From contig JBILMS010000029.1 of assembly GCA_044375415.1 (NCBI GenBank), positions 1 through 41,319 of the forward strand: 41,319 bases of DNA, in the 5' to 3' direction. Positions within the stretch are counted from its first letter, which is position 1, and the number at the start of each line of letters is the position of its first letter. Below are positions 17,017 to 25,296 of the stretch, piece after piece. Both the position numbers and the translations under genes were made by a program. Source of the DNA: JAWXBG01 sp044375415. GTDB taxonomy: Bacteria > Bacteroidota > Bacteroidia > Flavobacteriales_D > Sanyastnellaceae. The notes under the pieces were generated by a model. That model was not told the origin of the DNA, did not search any database, and saw nothing but the letters and a program-made list of their open reading frames with translations.

Positions 17017-18053
17017 TGGTCGCGAAGAGCTTGTAAAAGCTCTCTGCCCCTCCGCTCCTCTGTATATCTATTTGCAATGTTGTTACGAGCCTTTTGCTTT
17101 CGATCCGTTGCATATTCTGAAATAGCAATGTTAACCAAATGAAGAAGCTCATTTGAGTCCTTATGATGCAACACATAACCGGCCCCATCAACCATGTCGG
17201 GCATGGAAGAAACGCCTGAAACAATAGGAACGCAACCACACAACATAGCTTCGCTCAGCGCATTTGGAAAACCTTCCGATAATGATAACTGCACATAAAA
17301 CATATTGCTTTGGTAGAGCTCCAACAAGTCTTCATTTTTCGTGCGAGGAATGAGTTTTACATTATTCGGCAATTCTTCGCCCCAGCTGTTCGCTCCAACA
17401 ATAGTAAATGCAAACTCGGGTAATGAGCGCGCAAGTTGAATAAACAAATCAACCCCCTTTAATATTCTCCTCCGCTTCTCTTCGCACCCTCCCGCAACCG
17501 TCAGAAAAGATGGTGTCAGGTTTTTGTTTCCTAAATACCATTTGTCAATATCATATCCATTGTAAATCGTTTGATGAGGTGTCTTTAGTCTCCCGGTGTA
17601 GGCCTCGAAGCCTTGCGCCTTGTTCGTTGCATTAAAATATTCATACGTCTTATAAACCAAGGCCTCGTGCACGGGAAGAAGAAGATGGGCCCTTCTGTAA
17701 CTAGCCTTTACAAACGGTTTCATGAGTCTGTTGTTAAAGGCTCCGTAGCGAATTTCGGGAAACGAAACACAATCATATCCACCCATAACGATGGCTGTTT
17801 TGCACGAAAAAATACGCGATAACAACGTGGGTAAATAACTGTGATAGCCACCGAACTGAACTACCATCCAGTTGGAACGTGGCGCATTCGTGAGTATGTG
17901 ATAGGCTTGAATTAAAAAAGAAATTGGCAGCAACCATTTCTTCGAAACATTAAACCTCTTCTTAATTACGTCATACTCTTCCTCTACTATTCGTATATCC
18001 TTTTCTACAAATGTGGCGTTATCTGTATAAAAATAGAGAAGCTTTTTTTTCAT
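17013..18053 (-). CDS. Family 4 glycosyltransferase
   Basis: This is a 346-residue GT-B-fold enzyme of the GT4/glycosyl transferases group 1 type. It transfers a sugar from a nucleotide sugar to a glycan or lipid-linked acceptor at the inner face of the cytoplasmic membrane. The C-terminal half carries the family marks: LTVAGGCEEKRRRILKGVDLFIQLA, FTIVGANSWGE, LYQSNMFYVQLSLSEGFPNALSEAMLCGCVPIVS, with the EX7E-type pair in EGFPNALSE. The N-terminal acceptor domain contains VVQFGGYHSYLPTLLSRIF and VMGGYDCVSFPEI. It is the last gene of a six-gene minus-strand unit; its ATG overlaps the methyltransferase stop (ATGA). The flippase two genes upstream supports a role in surface polysaccharide assembly. 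Sugar specificity cannot be predicted. Confidence 0.88.
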   Translation of the reverse strand: MKKKLLYFYTDNATFVEKDIRIVEEEYDVIKKRFNVSKKWLLPISFLIQAYHILTNAPRSNWMVVQFGGYHSYLPTLLSRIFSCKTAIVMGGYDCVSFPEIRYGAFNNRLMKPFVKASYRRAHLLLPVHEALVYKTYEYFNATNKAQGFEAYTGRLKTPHQTIYNGYDIDKWYLGNKNLTPSFLTVAGGCEEKRRRILKGVDLFIQLARSLPEFAFTIVGANSWGEELPNNVKLIPRTKNEDLLELYQSNMFYVQLSLSEGFPNALSEAMLCGCVPIVSGVSSMPDMVDGAGYVLHHKDSNELLHLVNIAISEYATDRKQKARNNIANRYTEERRGRELLQALRDH

Positions 18054-18748
18054 GTGAGTCGAGAGAGAAACTCATCCATCACTTTTTGAAAAAGTGGTTT
18101 CGAGTTAATTTGTGTGTACTCCCTATTTCGTCCTTTCCTGAAAACCATAAACTGATAATCATGCTCAAGAGTGGACAAAGAATATGTCCGAATGCTTTCT
18201 ACACAAAAGTCTGCGGCATACAGGGCGCCCATTAAAACAGAGGTGTCGAGGGGCTGATCAATTATTTGCAATACTTCAGGTTTATTTTTTATAAAATACC
18301 TCAAGTATGGTGGGTTTGGAATGTGAATGCAAATCGTTGTATTCGAATGGCTGTGCTTTTCTATAACCCGAAACAAATTTGAGTGTTGTTCTATCGGAAT
18401 GTGTTCCAACACATCGGGGAAAATTACAAAGTCAAATTTTTCTCCAACTGAAAAATCTGACATATCGGAAACAGCAAATGAAACGTGTGGCATCTTGGAA
18501 GACCAGATCTTCGCTTGATTTATACTCTCGGGACTTATGTCTACACCCAAAACGCTTCCCCGTTTACAAAACTTACCCAACAATTGTGTGAGGGTGCCTA
18601 TTCCACAACCAATTTCTAAAACACGCGAATCGGATCTTAGGCCTGCTTTTTTGCACTGCTTAAGTATCGATCTATGACGAATGTTAATGCCTTTTTTCTT
18701 CTGTTTCGAAACATAGTCGTCGTAAAACTCTCTGATTTCTTCGCTCAA
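18050..18748 (-). CDS. Class I SAM-dependent methyltransferase
   Basis: This is a 232-residue enzyme with the Rossmann-type SAM-binding motif I VLEIGCGIGTLTQLLG (about 43-58). The motif II acid is in VLGVDISPESI, a SFAVSDMSDF stretch follows, and FDFVIFPDVLEHIP resembles motif IV of UbiE/COQ5-like enzymes. It probably methylates a small molecule or sugar. Its place between a flippase and a glycosyltransferase points to modification of a surface glycan. The start codon is TTG at 18748: there is no in-frame ATG nearby, and the N-terminus from TTG (SEEIREFYDDYVSKQ) fits the family. The 3' end overlaps the glycosyltransferase start by 4 nt, suggesting translational coupling. Confidence 0.87.
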   Translation of the reverse strand: MSEEIREFYDDYVSKQKKKGINIRHRSILKQCKKAGLRSDSRVLEIGCGIGTLTQLLGKFCKRGSVLGVDISPESINQAKIWSSKMPHVSFAVSDMSDFSVGEKFDFVIFPDVLEHIPIEQHSNLFRVIEKHSHSNTTICIHIPNPPYLRYFIKNKPEVLQIIDQPLDTSVLMGALYAADFCVESIRTYSLSTLEHDYQFMVFRKGRNREYTQINSKPLFQKVMDEFLSRLT

Positions 18749-18772
18749 GGTGATTATTTATTGTGGTCAAAT

Positions 18773-20224
18773 TTATTTATATCCTCTTTTTTTCGGGCTT
18801 TTAAACCAAGCTAAAAGAGCGGGAATTTCTTTGTGATATATGGCTAGGCAAATTGTGGTTGATGTTATGCAGCCGATGGCACCATTAATCAAGATCCCAC
18901 CACCCCATGGATTAGCATAAATAAGCGCCAAAAAACCTGTCATTAAACCCGGCACTAAAAACATCTTTATTGGATTCGCCTGCGTTTTCTCGCCGCTTTT
19001 TGTTCTATTGTAAAGCAAAAGTGCTTGTGCAATTCGGCCGGAAATCGTTCCTATCAATGCTCCTGTTAGTCCAAAGGATGCGGCTAAAGCAAGGGTAAGT
19101 GCAATTTGTAGGGCCATGCTCGCAAGCGAATTATTCATGAGCATCCGGGTGTCCTTTCTAAACAAGGCAATACTAAATCCGGTACTGTAAGCGCCCCTCC
19201 AAACGTAGGCTATAGCAAACAAAGGAAGCCATGCCAAAGCTTCATGGTACTCCGGTTTTTTTACCAATAGCAAAACCAATAATGGAAGACCCAACATGGC
19301 AAGCCCTACAGCAAAAATGGAAAGCATAGAATACAAATGATGAAAGGGTTTTTCACCTGAAGTAACTTCGTTGCCCGCCTTTACGCGCATTCCAAAAAGT
19401 TGGGGATATATAGCCGACGCCAAACCATTCTGAAAAAAATCGACCGCCAACATCAAGGACAATACCAACGAATAAAGTCCAATTTCATGCTCGTCTACAT
19501 AACGGTTTAATATATATGGACTCAAATAAGTGAGCGACCACGCCGCAATGCCCATTAAAGCAAGGGGCCAGCAAAACGAAAACCAACCTTTTATAAGTCC
19601 AAAATCAACGGCCCAAGGAAAACGCTTGTAGGCGACATAAAGCAACATACACACCCCTGCAATCATTCTGCCCAAGAGCGGACCGTCAATACTACCCGGT
19701 AGAAGCTGGAGAAATAAAACACAAAGTCCAAACATCAATGCCGAATTGATCAGACTTGTTATAAAAAAAACTGTAGGTTCCTTTTTTTGAATTTGCAAAT
19801 TCTGATGAATGCGCAATGTGGATGTGGTTATAGCCGTAACCACACACGTAAGTCCACTCCAGAAATATTCCACTTCACCACCGCTCATAAATGCATCGGT
19901 CACCCATTGACCTATCAACATCATTACCAAAAAGAAAACGGTACCCAACATAAGTTGTAAAACGAAAATAGTTGAGACCAGTTTGTTTAAACGATCTTCG
20001 TTGTGTTCCTCAAAATGGTAATGTAAACTCAAGTAACTATCGAGGGCCACATTTACAAAATGATAGTAAAGAAGAGTAAGGCCTATAAGTAGACTTAGAA
20101 TACCAAACTGGGAGGGTGAAAAGGCGTTGGTGTAAAACGGAAGTAACAACAAACTAGCTGCCATGGGCAATCCGCCGCCTATGGTATACGCTAATGTAGA
20201 AGTGAGTAATTTTTTGCTGAGCAC
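18773..20224 (-). CDS. Wzx-type oligosaccharide flippase
   Basis: This is a 483-residue integral membrane protein with about 12-14 hydrophobic segments, of the MATE/Wzx polysaccharide transporter superfamily. Its N-terminus is typical (LAYTIGGGLPMAASLLLLPFYTNAFSPSQFGILSLL). Such proteins move lipid-linked sugar units across the cytoplasmic membrane. The start is a GTG at 20224; starting at the first internal ATG (residue 21) would remove half of the first membrane segment. The C-terminus is basic (KSPKKRGYK). It lies 24 nt upstream of the methyltransferase and 23 nt downstream of the response regulator gene. No polymerase (Wzy) or ligase is in the window, so the rest of the pathway must be elsewhere. 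Confidence 0.88.
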   Translation of the reverse strand: MLSKKLLTSTLAYTIGGGLPMAASLLLLPFYTNAFSPSQFGILSLLIGLTLLYYHFVNVALDSYLSLHYHFEEHNEDRLNKLVSTIFVLQLMLGTVFFLVMMLIGQWVTDAFMSGGEVEYFWSGLTCVVTAITTSTLRIHQNLQIQKKEPTVFFITSLINSALMFGLCVLFLQLLPGSIDGPLLGRMIAGVCMLLYVAYKRFPWAVDFGLIKGWFSFCWPLALMGIAAWSLTYLSPYILNRYVDEHEIGLYSLVLSLMLAVDFFQNGLASAIYPQLFGMRVKAGNEVTSGEKPFHHLYSMLSIFAVGLAMLGLPLLVLLLVKKPEYHEALAWLPLFAIAYVWRGAYSTGFSIALFRKDTRMLMNNSLASMALQIALTLALAASFGLTGALIGTISGRIAQALLLYNRTKSGEKTQANPIKMFLVPGLMTGFLALIYANPWGGGILINGAIGCITSTTICLAIYHKEIPALLAWFKSPKKRGYK

Positions 20225-20232
20225 CTCGTTAT

Positions 20233-20244
20233 TTCACATGGAAC
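20233..20244. other. parS-like site in operon gap
   Basis: TTCACATGGAAC (with flanks TAT and A) matches 13 of the 15 defined positions of TGTTTCACGTGNAACA. It fills most of the 23-nt gap between the response regulator and flippase genes, one of few noncoding positions in this operon. It could bind ParB or another palindrome-reading regulator. Confidence 0.35.
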
Positions 20245-20247
20245 AAA

Positions 20248-20997
20248 TCAGAGAATATTGATTCTCGATGCAAGCTCTTCTTTGTAGTTGCCGCCAACAG
20301 GGATCTCACGTCGCAAATCCTGAATGATCACGCTGCTTCCAACGATACCTTCGATCTTATCCATGTTCACAATAAACGAACGGTGTACTCTCTGAAAAAC
20401 TTTCATTGGAAGCTTTTTCTCGATATCTTTCATCGTGCCGTGAATAGTATACTTATGGTCTTTGGTATAAATCATCACATAATCCTTCAACGCTTCGACA
20501 TAATAAACATCCGTTGTGTTCAGCTTGCTAAGACGCGAATGGTGCTTGATAAACAAATAATCTGCGCTTGTTTTAAAGCTGGTCAACGATCGTAAAAGAT
20601 CATTTTCAACCTTAAGTTCCACTTCCTTTTTGTGTTTGTGCACGGCCATTTCGATGGCCGTATGAAGTTCCGTTTCTTTAAAGGGTTTAATTAAATAACC
20701 GTGGGGTTCGGTAAGCTTTGCTTTGTCTAGTGTGGGCTGATCTGCGTAAGCCGTAAGATAAATTACCGGAATGTCTTTCTCTTGCTTGATTTTATTCGCC
20801 GCCTCAATTCCGGTCATTTTACCCTTGAGCATAATGTCCATCATTATGATATCCGGTTGTAGAGACAAGGCAAGTTCAACGGCGCGCTCACCGGTGTCTG
20901 CATGACCAACAATCTGATATCCGAGCTTCTTCAGACTTTGTTCAATGTCCTTTCTCACAATGCTTTCATCTTCAACAACAAGGATATTTATAGACAT
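20248..20997 (-). CDS. LytTR-type response regulator
   Basis: This is a 249-residue two-component regulator. The receiver domain (1-120) has the acidic pair Glu9/Asp10, phospho-acceptor Asp54 in IIMMDIML, Thr82 in IYLTAYAD and Lys104 in LIKPF. The C-terminal LytTR DNA-binding domain (about 145-249) has FIKHHSRLSKLNTTDVYYVEALKDYVMIYT, HGTMKDIEKKLP and FQRVHRSFIVNMDKIEG. LytTR proteins bind paired direct repeats in promoters, often of envelope or exopolysaccharide genes. It follows the histidine kinase gene by 14 nt, so the two are very likely a cognate pair. The flippase gene begins 23 nt downstream, which places the regulator inside a glycan gene unit. All key residues are present, so it should be active. 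Confidence 0.95.
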   Translation of the reverse strand: MSINILVVEDESIVRKDIEQSLKKLGYQIVGHADTGERAVELALSLQPDIIMMDIMLKGKMTGIEAANKIKQEKDIPVIYLTAYADQPTLDKAKLTEPHGYLIKPFKETELHTAIEMAVHKHKKEVELKVENDLLRSLTSFKTSADYLFIKHHSRLSKLNTTDVYYVEALKDYVMIYTKDHKYTIHGTMKDIEKKLPMKVFQRVHRSFIVNMDKIEGIVGSSVIIQDLRREIPVGGNYKEELASRINIL

Positions 20998-21011
20998 GGC
21001 AACGAAAATTA

Positions 21012-23186
21012 TTATTGAATTTCAAAGATAATGCGGAACTCCGTGCCTTTTTTAGCTTTAGAATCTATTTCTATTTTGGCATCCAACTGCTCGCAAAGCG
21101 TGTACACTAACTGAATACCAAGCGATTCATGTTTTTCGTAACGAAATGTACTCGGCAAGCCGGAGCCATTATCCTTTACTTTCAAACTACATTTTCCGCC
21201 CTCATCCTTAAAAGTAAGCCAAATTGTGCCGGCCCCGGTTTCTTTAAAGGCATACTTCAGAGAATTACTCATCAATTCATTTACAATCAAACCACAGGGG
21301 ATGGCTTGATCAATGGGCATATTGATTTGCTCTATCTCCGATACCAACTCCACGCGGACACCGGAGCGCGTATAGCTGTGAATGAGGTTGGTAGATAACG
21401 CACGTAGATATTCTTTAAAATCAATGCTCGAAAAGTCAGCCGTCCTGTAGAGTGTTTCATGAACGAATGACATGCTTTTAATGCGCTGCTGACTTTCTGC
21501 TAAAATCTCCAGTGTACTTGGATCTTTCACAAAAGACGACTGCAAACTCAACATGCTCGATATGACTTGAAGATTGTTTTTCACCCGGTGGTGCACCTCT
21601 TGAAGTAGAATCTCTTTCTCTTTCAGCGATTCGCGAACACGTGTATCAATTTCCTTTCGCTCAGTATTATCGTACATCAGACAAGAGATTTCCTCCATCT
21701 CTGCGCCCATAAAAACAGGATTCAAAAACGTCAATATCCAAAATTTCCTTCCCTCGGAATTAAGCATCGGTATTTCAATCTGCGCTGTACCGCCACTAAA
21801 CGCATTTTCAAAAGATGTAAATTGATCCTGATAAAAATCCGGGTCTTGGTACTTCTTGAACATTAGCAACAGATTATCTTCCATTTTAACCTTCTCATCA
21901 AACTCATTTTTCATGAACAACTTGAAATTGTTGTTGAATGAGGTAAGTCTGAAATTCTCATCGAAGGTCACCATCATTAGGTTTTCCGTACTATTAAAGA
22001 TGGATTCAAGTTTCGCCTTTTGTTCCATCAGCTTTTTTTGCGTGATCTGATGCTGCTGAATTTCACGCTTCAAAATAGTATTTATTTCTTCCGCCAGTTC
22101 AGCGCGCATTTGCTCTTGAAGAAGCTGCATGCGCAGGCTTATGTTGTTTAACGTTACTTGTATCGACGGCTTATTGTCGTATACAGTAAGGGTTGCTTTA
22201 ATTCCAACGCCAATCTCGTTTTTCTCGATGTCGAGCAGTCGCGTTTCCTTGTATGGCACATCCCCTCCCTGGCGAATGTGTGCCATGTCGGCTTCTAATT
22301 CGTGAATCAACACATCCGGTACAAATCGAATATACTCTTGATCAAATAATTCATCTTCATCTTTAGAGCCCATCAAAGAGATGGCCGCAGCATTCATGTA
22401 TTTTATTTTCCCCTCCGTAAGAATCAATACCGCATTCGGAGAGTTTTCCATGAGGTTCCTAAAACGGAGTACACTTTGTTCTAGAGCGTGTTCTGCCTTT
22501 TTACGAGATGTCACATCAATAAGAACAAATACATTTCGCTTCTTATCGTTGCTTTCAATTGCGCTTCCGGTTACCTCTACAAAAATGGACCTGCCTTGTT
22601 TATCAAAGGTGCGCAGCTCCATTTTATTCGAATTCGAAATCTGAATTCGCGCCTCGATTCGTTTAATGTCCTGCGGTGTGAAAAACGAAGTTAAGGACAT
22701 CCCGATTACTTCTTTTCGAGAGATGTAGCCAAAGAGTGTTACAAACTGCTCATTGCAATCTATTATTTCCCCATCTTCAACATAGACAACGCTTTCCAGA
22801 GACACCTCCGAAACTATTCTGTGTCGAAGGGCACGTTCGGACAAGTCTTTTTTGCTATCTGTTTTTGCAGAATACATCCTGCAAAGAATCAGGTTTTCTT
22901 TCTTCCAAAATATAAAATGAAAACACGCCGTGTAGTGCAGATTCTTAAATTCTTCAACCCAAATCCTATGATCATTTAGGTTTTTAAGAATGCGCATTTC
23001 GAGTTTGCTCGCTTGTGAAATAGATACATGATTAAAGAATGGTGTACCCAAAATATCTTTTCGTTGGGTATGCGACCACATTTCAAAAGAAACATTACAG
23101 TCTCTTATGATGAGTCCATTTAAATCGAGCACTAAAATCAGGTCATCACCCGGTGTGCTCACCAGTTTTTGAATTAAGGTTGGCAT
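21012..23186 (-). CDS. Multi-PAS HisKA_2 histidine kinase
   Basis: This is a 724-residue sensor kinase with no membrane segment, so it is probably cytosolic. Four PAS-like modules are visible: about 15-100 (DLNGLIIRDCNVSFEMW), 130-225 (VVYVEDGEIIDCNEQFVTLFGY), 240-355 (SPNAVLILTEGKIKYMNAAAISLMG) and 395-510 (NLMMVTFDENFRLTSFNNNF). A coiled-coil-like stretch (about 357-395) separates the last two. The HisKA_2 domain (about 522-595) contains EVHHRVKNNLQ, with His533 the likely phosphorylated residue. The HATPase domain (about 615-724) has the N box NELMSNSLKYAF and glycine boxes VKDNGSGLP and SLGIQLVYTL. It should autophosphorylate and pass phosphate to the LytTR regulator encoded 14 nt downstream. 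The signal is unknown; PAS modules may sense redox, ligands or partner proteins. Confidence 0.94.
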   Translation of the reverse strand: MPTLIQKLVSTPGDDLILVLDLNGLIIRDCNVSFEMWSHTQRKDILGTPFFNHVSISQASKLEMRILKNLNDHRIWVEEFKNLHYTACFHFIFWKKENLILCRMYSAKTDSKKDLSERALRHRIVSEVSLESVVYVEDGEIIDCNEQFVTLFGYISRKEVIGMSLTSFFTPQDIKRIEARIQISNSNKMELRTFDKQGRSIFVEVTGSAIESNDKKRNVFVLIDVTSRKKAEHALEQSVLRFRNLMENSPNAVLILTEGKIKYMNAAAISLMGSKDEDELFDQEYIRFVPDVLIHELEADMAHIRQGGDVPYKETRLLDIEKNEIGVGIKATLTVYDNKPSIQVTLNNISLRMQLLQEQMRAELAEEINTILKREIQQHQITQKKLMEQKAKLESIFNSTENLMMVTFDENFRLTSFNNNFKLFMKNEFDEKVKMEDNLLLMFKKYQDPDFYQDQFTSFENAFSGGTAQIEIPMLNSEGRKFWILTFLNPVFMGAEMEEISCLMYDNTERKEIDTRVRESLKEKEILLQEVHHRVKNNLQVISSMLSLQSSFVKDPSTLEILAESQQRIKSMSFVHETLYRTADFSSIDFKEYLRALSTNLIHSYTRSGVRVELVSEIEQINMPIDQAIPCGLIVNELMSNSLKYAFKETGAGTIWLTFKDEGGKCSLKVKDNGSGLPSTFRYEKHESLGIQLVYTLCEQLDAKIEIDSKAKKGTEFRIIFEIQ

Positions 23187-23217
23187 CCGTTATTTACGGG
23201 TTTTTGAAGGTGTCGGC

Positions 23218-24780
23218 TTATTCTTGATCATCCCGATTCTTGGGCAGTTTTATTTTCCTGCCATTGATTCCTACGGCTTCTCCGGCGACGTATTCCATCT
23301 CCAGAAGAAGCACGGCGGATTCATCGTAATAATACCACACACCTTCCATTTCCCCCCCCTGGTATTCGCCTTTCATACGGGTTGCGCCGTTGCTATACCA
23401 GTACCTGTGTTTACCTACAGGTACACCCCCTAAAAATTCTCCTTCAAAGGCCTTTTGGCCATTATCAAATTTCCATATCCAAAGTCCAATCCTTTCTCCA
23501 TCGGCATATTCACCGCTTTCGTAATGATCATTAATAAGTTGAGTCCACATTCCGTGTTTTCTACCGTCTATGTAATCACCCTCATTAATTGCTACACCCA
23601 AACTATCGTACTCAACACTGTGTCCATCTTCTCGTCCCTTGCGATAAGTTTCCTCGCGATGCATCGAGCCACTTTGATAATACCACTTCCACTCTCCTCC
23701 ACTTAAATCTTCATTGTAATTTCCCCTCTGCTCCACTTTACCACTCTGATAATAGTAGGTCCACGGTCCTTGTCTTTTTCCATTTTTATATGCTCCTTCA
23801 GCCCTTAGTTTTCCATCGGGATAAAACAACTTCCATGGCCCGTTTCTCATTCCGGTAGAATCCAACATACCTTCCCCTGTCACTTGTCCGGCTTCATAAA
23901 CATAGCTATTAATAACATTGCCATCTTTATCAAATTCTCTGAAGGATCCGTGTTTCGCATTATCCCTATATCCTCCAATCATTCTCAATGTTCCATCCGG
24001 ATAATATTCTTTACGTATATCCATCAATGCTGTTTCAGCATCTCCTTCAATCAATACACCATTTACATACTTTTCCATTTTTTCAAGATTCCCCTTTTTA
24101 TTGAAAATCTTAAAAACTCCATTTTTCTTTCCGTTCGACCAATTGCCTTCTTCAAACAATAAACTCGTATTGGCATAATTATCCTTCCAAACCCCGGTTC
24201 TATTACCCTCGCTGTTATATCGATTTACAGGTTCTTGAGAATACAAAAATCCATTTCTATAGGTCATGTAGGTTATTACCCTTCCATCTTTTGCATATTC
24301 AATTGCCTTGCCTTCTTCAATATTATTCGCAAATTGAATGGATTTCCATAACTCCCCAGTCTCATAAAAATACCTCGCCTCATCCTGTTTTATATTGTTT
24401 TCGTTGTTGTACTGAACTACTCTTCTTCCCTTCTCATCATAAACCGATTCTAATCCATTTTTTAAGTCTTCGCGGTACGTAATTACCCTTTCTAAAACGC
24501 CATCAGCTCGGTAAAATTTCCAAGTACTGTCCAATTGAAAATTCTTTCTGTTTCCCTCAGATTTTTTTGTGCCATCTTCGAAATACGTAATCCAATAACC
24601 ATTTGGCTTTCCGGATTCCATTGTACCTTCGCTGCTAACCTGTCCATTTTCATAAAGAAATTTTTTATATTCCGTTTGCCCCTGCATTTCCAAGTGGAAC
24701 ACCCCGGTGAAACAAAGTAACAACCACATCACTCTTAAACAAGTGTCATGTTTGTAAATCTTATTCAAGTATAAAATCAT
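23218..24780 (-). CDS. Secreted MORN-variant (YwqK-like) repeat protein
   Basis: The product is 520 residues from the ATG at 24780; an ATG at 24729 would also keep the signal peptide (MWLLLCFTGVFHLEMQGQ). The mature part is built almost wholly of MORN_2 repeats of 20-24 residues. Their pattern is YYxxGxLxxEGxYxxGxxxGxWxxY: for example GYWITYFEDGTKKSEG, GPWKLFYPDGKLRAEG, GPWTYYYQSGKVEQRG, GEWKWYYQSGSMHREE and GLWIWKFDNGQKAFEG. At least fifteen are recognisable. The signal peptide places it in the periplasm or outside. Databases often name such proteins YwqK-family antitoxin, but nothing here resembles a toxin partner. It begins the minus-strand unit: the histidine kinase gene starts 31 nt after it. 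It might be an envelope-side partner of that kinase, but this is only inference from position. Confidence 0.85.
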   Translation of the reverse strand: MILYLNKIYKHDTCLRVMWLLLCFTGVFHLEMQGQTEYKKFLYENGQVSSEGTMESGKPNGYWITYFEDGTKKSEGNRKNFQLDSTWKFYRADGVLERVITYREDLKNGLESVYDEKGRRVVQYNNENNIKQDEARYFYETGELWKSIQFANNIEEGKAIEYAKDGRVITYMTYRNGFLYSQEPVNRYNSEGNRTGVWKDNYANTSLLFEEGNWSNGKKNGVFKIFNKKGNLEKMEKYVNGVLIEGDAETALMDIRKEYYPDGTLRMIGGYRDNAKHGSFREFDKDGNVINSYVYEAGQVTGEGMLDSTGMRNGPWKLFYPDGKLRAEGAYKNGKRQGPWTYYYQSGKVEQRGNYNEDLSGGEWKWYYQSGSMHREETYRKGREDGHSVEYDSLGVAINEGDYIDGRKHGMWTQLINDHYESGEYADGERIGLWIWKFDNGQKAFEGEFLGGVPVGKHRYWYSNGATRMKGEYQGGEMEGVWYYYDESAVLLLEMEYVAGEAVGINGRKIKLPKNRDDQE

Positions 24781-24783
24781 ATA

Positions 24784-24797
24784 TTCTTTTAAAAGAA
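24784..24797. promoter_or_regulatory. Perfect palindrome before the MORN-kinase unit
   Basis: TTCTTTTAAAAGAA is a 14-nt perfect palindrome, 3 nt upstream of the ATG at 24780. A second dyad, TCCTAA-AA-TTAGGA, lies at 24846-24859. Either could be an operator for the six-gene unit, or the first could occlude translation as RNA. Confidence 0.35.
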
Positions 24798-25201
24798 AAG
24801 ATAGATATAGATAGTAGTGCTGTTCATATGGTTCAAAAACAGGAGTCCTAAAATTAGGAATTTTGCTCTCTGCACATTTCGCGCCAAGTTCTGAACAGGT
24901 TGTAATCATCCTTTTCTTTGACGATAAAGGTATTAAGGGGTTTTTAAACATTGGAGTAATTCCTTGTAATATTCATAAATTCTTTATGTCTCAGCCTGTC
25001 CATAGGTTCATATCGTCGTGTGTAAGTGGAGTAATCTTTACAGCTTTCTTTCTTGTGATATCATAATTTTTGTATATACAGGCCTACCCCGTGTCTTCCC
25101 AAATAAAATTACCGTTTTCTTATCAACGTGCTAAACACGAAAAAGGAAGGCGCTTGTTCACAACCGTGTTTTGTTATGGTTTTTAACCACTTATAATATT
25201 T

Positions 25202-25213
25202 TTCATGTGGAAC
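25202..25213. other. parS-like site, intergenic
   Basis: TTCATGTGGAAC with flanks TTT and T matches 12 of 15 defined positions of TGTTTCACGTGNAACA. It lies 16 nt upstream of the rpiB -7 box, so a bound protein could affect that promoter. The same 12-mer recurs at 25783. Confidence 0.3.
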
Positions 25214-25228
25214 TTATATTTAATGGAT

Positions 25229-25236
25229 TAATTTTG
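25229..25236 (+). promoter_or_regulatory. -7 box TAATTTTG upstream of rpiB
   Basis: TAATTTTG matches the TAnnTTTG consensus exactly and lies 60 nt upstream of the rpiB ATG (25297). No clear TTTG -33 element is seen at the ideal distance. Confidence 0.45.
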
Positions 25237-25296
25237 AATGATATGTAGACTAGAACACTTTCAAGTGGTTTATTTGCAGTTCATATAGAAGAGTTG

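Larger units (their letters stand above)
24781..25296. other. Divergent intergenic region (MORN unit / rpiB)
   Basis: No gene is seen in this 516-nt stretch. It contains the palindrome at 24784-24797, the dyad at 24846-24859 and a short CGTG-CTAAA-CACG hairpin at 25137-25149. It also holds a parS-like site at 25202 and a TAnnTTTG box at 25229. AACCACTT (25185-25192) and AAGTGGTT (25263-25270) form 8-nt inverted repeats that bracket the parS-like site and the box. Short open frames here have no homolog-like features. Confidence 0.5.

Noticed and set aside
18048..18060. TTCATGTGAGTC as another parS-like site
   Set aside because: It has five mismatches to the consensus and is explained by the glycosyltransferase start codon next to the methyltransferase stop.
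23187..23205. CCGT-TATTT-ACGG hairpin with following T run between the MORN and kinase genes
   Set aside because: The T run is on the plus strand, opposite to transcription of both genes, and the stem is only 4 bp.
23218..24780. Toxin-antitoxin module (YwqK-type antitoxin name)
   Set aside because: The MORN_2 repeat family is often labelled this way, but the protein is exported and no toxin-like small gene is adjacent.
24863..25066. 67-codon plus-strand open frame in the MORN/rpiB intergenic region
   Set aside because: Its composition looks random, no signal or domain is seen, and it has no promoter or spacing that supports translation.
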